Source: Variovorax sp. ZS18.2.2 (GTDB taxonomy: Bacteria > Pseudomonadota > Gammaproteobacteria > Burkholderiales > Burkholderiaceae_C). From it: 64,000 nt of DNA. A program made the translations under genes and the position numbers. A model generated the notes under the pieces. That model saw only the letters and a program-made list of their open reading frames with translations. It was not told the DNA's origin and did not search any database. Location of the stretch: assembly GCF_024701975.1 (NCBI RefSeq), contig NZ_JANLNM010000004.1, forward strand, positions 186,001 through 250,000, written 5' to 3'. Position 1 is the stretch's first letter; each line of letters starts with the position of its first letter. Shown one piece after another: positions 61,328-64,000 of this stretch.

Positions 61328-64000
61328 ACATCTCGGAGCTCTGCATCCGTCGTCCTGCGATGACGGTGCTGTTGTCTGCCGCGGTGGTGGTCATCGGTAT
61401 CTTTGCCTACTTCAGCATTCCGGTCGCGGCGCTGCCCAGCTACAACACGCCGGTCATCAACGTCAACGCGCAGCTGCCCGGTGCCAGTCCCGAGACCATG
61501 GCGTCCTCGGTCGCGCTGCCGCTCGAGAAGCAGTTCTCGACCATTCCGGGCCTGCAGACCATCAGCTCGGTCAATACGCAGGGCGTGACCTCGCTCACGC
61601 TCGAATTCGTGAGCAGCCGCGACATCGACGCCGCCGCGGTCGACGTGCAGGCCGCGCTCTTGCGTGCTCAACGCCAGCTGCCGCAGGAACTCACGCAGCT
61701 CCCCTCGTACCGCAAAGTAAACCCGGCCGATGCGCCGGTGCTCTTCATCGCGCTGATCTCGCCCTCGATGAACCCGGCCGAGCTCAACGACTACGCCGAG
61801 AACCTGATCTCGCCCACGCTCTCGACCATCGACGGCGTGGCGCAGGTGGGCGTGTACGGCCGCAAGGCCTTCGCGGTGCGCATCAAGGCCAACGCCGACC
61901 TGCTCAACGCGCGGAACATCACGCTCGACGAACTCGCCAAGGCGGTGAACTCGGCCAACGCCAACACGCCGGTCGGCGTGCTCGACGGCCCGCGCCAGAC
62001 GCTCACCATCCAGGCCAACCGCCAGCTCGTGAAGGCGGCCGATTTCGCCAAGCTCATCGTCGGCCAGCGCAACGGCGCCCCGGTGCGGCTGGACGAAGTG
62101 GCAACCATCGAGGACAGCTTCGAATCGGTGAAGACCGCCAGCAGCTTCAACGGCCAGGACTCCATTTCGCTGGCCGTGCAGCGCCAGCCCAATGCCAACA
62201 CCGTGCAGGTGGTGGACGCGGTGCGCGCGCTGATTCCGCGCTTCAAGGCAGAGCTGCCGCAATCGGTCGAGATCCAGATGGTGAACGACCGCTCGCTCTC
62301 CATCCGCGAGGCGGTGCACGACGTGCAACTCACGCTGCTGGGCACCATCGCGCTGGTGGTGCTGGTGATCTTCTTGTTCCTGCACCGGCTGGTGGCCACG
62401 CTGATTCCGGCGGCCACCATTCCGATTTCGCTGATCGGCGCGGTCGCGCTGCTCTACGCCTTCGGCTATAGCCTGGACAACGTCTCGCTGCTGGGCATCA
62501 CGCTGGCCGTGGGGCTGGTGGTGGACGACGCCATCGTGGTGCTCGAAAACATCATGCGTTACGTCGAAAAGGGCATGGAGCCCTTTGCGGCGGCGCTGCG
62601 CGGTGCGCGCGAGGTGGGCTTCACCATCGTGTCGATTTCCATCTCGCTGGTGGCGGTGTTCATCCCGATCTTCTTCATGCCGGGCGTCATCGGTCTCCTG
62701 TTCCACGAGTTCGCGGTGGTGGTGGCGCTGGCGGTGCTGGTGTCGGCCATCGTCTCGCTCACGCTGGTGCCGATGCTCGCGAGCCGGCTTCTGAAGCATG
62801 TGCCGCGCGAAGAGGGCGCGCTCGACCACGAGGAAGAACACCCCGAGCCCGGCACCGCCATCGGCCGCGCCTTCGAGCGCGGCTATCGCTGGGTGCACAG
62901 CAACTACATGCGCACGCTCGACTGGACGCTCGCGCACCGCTGGGTGATGCTGACGGCCGCGGGCCTGACCTTCGTCGTCACCGCCTGGCTCTTCGTCACC
63001 ATTCCCAAAGGCTTCTTCCCCGAGGAAGACATCGGCCAGATCCAGATCACCACCGAGGCCGCGGAAGACATTTCCTTCACCGCCATGAAGGTGCTGCAGG
63101 ACCGCGTGGCCGCAACGCTCAAGGACGATCCGAGCGTCGATTACGTGAGCTCCTTCGTCGGCGTCGGCGGCCCGACCGCCACGCAGAACTCGGGGCGCCT
63201 GTTCGCCGTGCTCAAGGCGCGCAGCGAGCGCCCGCAGATGGCCAAGGTGCTCGAATCGCTGCGCCAGCGCTTCCGCGAGATTCCGGGCATTGCCGTCTAC
63301 ATGCAGCCGGTGCAGAACCTGCGCCTGGGCGGCCGCCAGAGCAAGGCGCGCTTCCAGTACACGCTGCAGAGCGTGAACGCCGGCGAGATGGTGCCCTGGG
63401 CCACGCGGCTCATGGAGCGCATGCGGGCCGATCCGGCCTTCCGCGACGTGACCAGCGACTCGCAGAACCGCGGCCTGCAGGCCACGCTGGAGATCGACCG
63501 CGACAAGGCCGGCGTGCTCGGCGTGGCGGTGGGCGACCTGCGCACCGCGCTCTACAACGCGTACGGCGACCGGCAGATCGGCAGCATCTACGCCGCGAGC
63601 AACACCTACCAGGTGATCCTCTCGGCCGCCGACAACGACCGGCAGTTCGAGGACGACGTCTCGCGCCTGTCGGTGCGCAGCACCACGGGCAGGCTGGTGC
63701 CGCTGTCGGCCTTCTCGACCATCAACCGCACCGTGGGGCCGACCTCGGTGAATCACCAGGGCCAGTTGCAGGCGGTGACGGTGTCGTTCAACCTCGCGCC
63801 CGACGTGCCGCTGGGCAACGCGACCGCCAAGATCGACCAGTTCAAGAACGAGCTGAACATGCCGCAGTCGATCATCACCACCTACGGCGGCGATGCGGCG
63901 GTGTTCCAGAGTTCGCAGTCGAGCCAGGCGGTGCTGCTGGTGCTCGCGGTGCTGGTCATCTATGTGCTGCTGGGCGTGCTGTACGAGAGCTACATCCACC
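61324..64000 (+). CDS. RND multidrug efflux pump, MdtB/MdtC-like (3' end cut by window)
   Basis: The ATG overlaps the adaptor stop (ATGA). The frame is open to the window edge, giving 892 visible residues of an HAE1-type pump of about 1,030. Seen: MNISELCIRRPAMTVLLSAA at the N-terminus, the periplasmic porter region (PGASPETMASSVALPLEKQF in part), the proton-relay Asp pair D401-D402 in GLVVDDAIVVLEN, and KGFFPEEDIGQI at the start of the second half. The sequence is closer to MdtB/MdtC than to AcrB. Substrates cannot be read from sequence. Confidence 0.95.
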   Translation, partial: MNISELCIRRPAMTVLLSAAVVVIGIFAYFSIPVAALPSYNTPVINVNAQLPGASPETMASSVALPLEKQFSTIPGLQTISSVNTQGVTSLTLEFVSSRDIDAAAVDVQAALLRAQRQLPQELTQLPSYRKVNPADAPVLFIALISPSMNPAELNDYAENLISPTLSTIDGVAQVGVYGRKAFAVRIKANADLLNARNITLDELAKAVNSANANTPVGVLDGPRQTLTIQANRQLVKAADFAKLIVGQRNGAPVRLDEVATIEDSFESVKTASSFNGQDSISLAVQRQPNANTVQVVDAVRALIPRFKAELPQSVEIQMVNDRSLSIREAVHDVQLTLLGTIALVVLVIFLFLHRLVATLIPAATIPISLIGAVALLYAFGYSLDNVSLLGITLAVGLVVDDAIVVLENIMRYVEKGMEPFAAALRGAREVGFTIVSISISLVAVFIPIFFMPGVIGLLFHEFAVVVALAVLVSAIVSLTLVPMLASRLLKHVPREEGALDHEEEHPEPGTAIGRAFERGYRWVHSNYMRTLDWTLAHRWVMLTAAGLTFVVTAWLFVTIPKGFFPEEDIGQIQITTEAAEDISFTAMKVLQDRVAATLKDDPSVDYVSSFVGVGGPTATQNSGRLFAVLKARSERPQMAKVLESLRQRFREIPGIAVYMQPVQNLRLGGRQSKARFQYTLQSVNAGEMVPWATRLMERMRADPAFRDVTSDSQNRGLQATLEIDRDKAGVLGVAVGDLRTALYNAYGDRQIGSIYAASNTYQVILSAADNDRQFEDDVSRLSVRSTTGRLVPLSAFSTINRTVGPTSVNHQGQLQAVTVSFNLAPDVPLGNATAKIDQFKNELNMPQSIITTYGGDAAVFQSSQSSQAVLLVLAVLVIYVLLGVLYESYIH

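Noticed and set aside
61051..63999. Minus-strand open frame of 982 codons opposite the RND pump
   Set aside because: The composition is dominated by His, Arg, Gln and Asp as in antisense shadows, and the plus strand encodes a clear RND pump open to the window edge.
1..64000. tRNA, rRNA, insertion sequences, prophage or integrase genes
   Set aside because: I looked for cloverleaf-like ends, transposase motifs and phage genes on both strands and saw none; a tRNA or IS search program would settle it.

Overview
The window (about 68% G+C by eye, strong G/C bias at third codon positions) reads as a chromosomal segment of a betaproteobacterium of the family Comamonadaceae, most likely Variovorax or a close relative. 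The reasons are the gene orders (classical dcw cluster ending in ftsZ-lpxC, plsC-cdsA-ruvC, pilSR-ampD next to ffh), a histone H1-like AlaLys-repeat protein with the tail typical of Burkholderiales, NrdAB of class Ia, and short GC-rich interspersed repeats of a kind I associate with this family. The genus is an inference; no search was run. No tRNA, rRNA, insertion sequence, prophage or CRISPR array is visible. The window is almost entirely core genome.

Layout. 1-12.8 kb: the end of the division and cell wall cluster, mraY(partial)-murD-ftsW-murG-murC-ddlB-ftsQ-ftsA-ftsZ-lpxC, mostly with overlapping stop and start codons. 12.8-21.4 kb: two small unknown genes, then a leftward block ruvC/cdsA/plsC, mtgA/aroE, a TonB-like protein, an RNase II-type exonuclease and a YqiA-type esterase, with a rightward DUF2809 gene in between. 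21.8-29.1 kb, rightward: a NarL-type two-component pair, rodA, tldD, a lipoprotein and aroG. 29.1-31.1 kb, leftward: a cupin and mpl. 31.2-37.6 kb, rightward: an unknown gene, a TlpA-like thioredoxin, accBC, prmA, a zinc-ribbon membrane protein and a PfkB kinase. 37.7-48.1 kb, leftward: the histone-like gene, nrdB, nrdA, ampD, pilR, pilS, a PP0621-like protein and a cytochrome c assembly protein. 48.2-49.6 kb: ffh. 49.7-59.9 kb, leftward: an RNA-repair pair (HD-Pnk and RNA ligase), opgH, glrR-qseG-glrK, miaB and an unknown exported protein. 60.1-64 kb: an RND efflux adaptor and the first 892 codons of its pump.

How it works together. The theme is the cell envelope: lipid II synthesis and septum assembly (dcw, mtgA, rodA), wall recycling (mpl, ampD), lipid A (lpxC), phospholipid (plsC, cdsA), fatty acids (accBC), periplasmic glucans (opgH), envelope signalling (GlrK/QseG/GlrR, PilS/PilR, the NarL-type pair) and efflux.

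Most striking observations: (1) aroG is preceded by a 24-codon leader ORF with the run Tyr-Phe-Phe-Ala-Tyr-Phe-Trp-Phe and a terminator whose 5' arm can pair with a segment inside that ORF, which is the architecture of ribosome-mediated attenuation by aromatic amino acids. (2) A compact two-gene RNA-repair operon encodes an RNA ligase and an HD-Pnk end-healing enzyme. (3) Many genes have a TANAAT-like -10 box only 6-9 bases before the start codon, predicting leaderless or nearly leaderless mRNAs. (4) Interspersed repeats are inserted in frame inside mpl and between murG and murC, the latter forming a small ORF coupled on both sides. (5) MurD and PlsC both carry large Pro/Ala/Glu-rich insertions between conserved motifs. 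(6) nrdA has a textbook pair of NrdR boxes 32 bp apart over its promoter.
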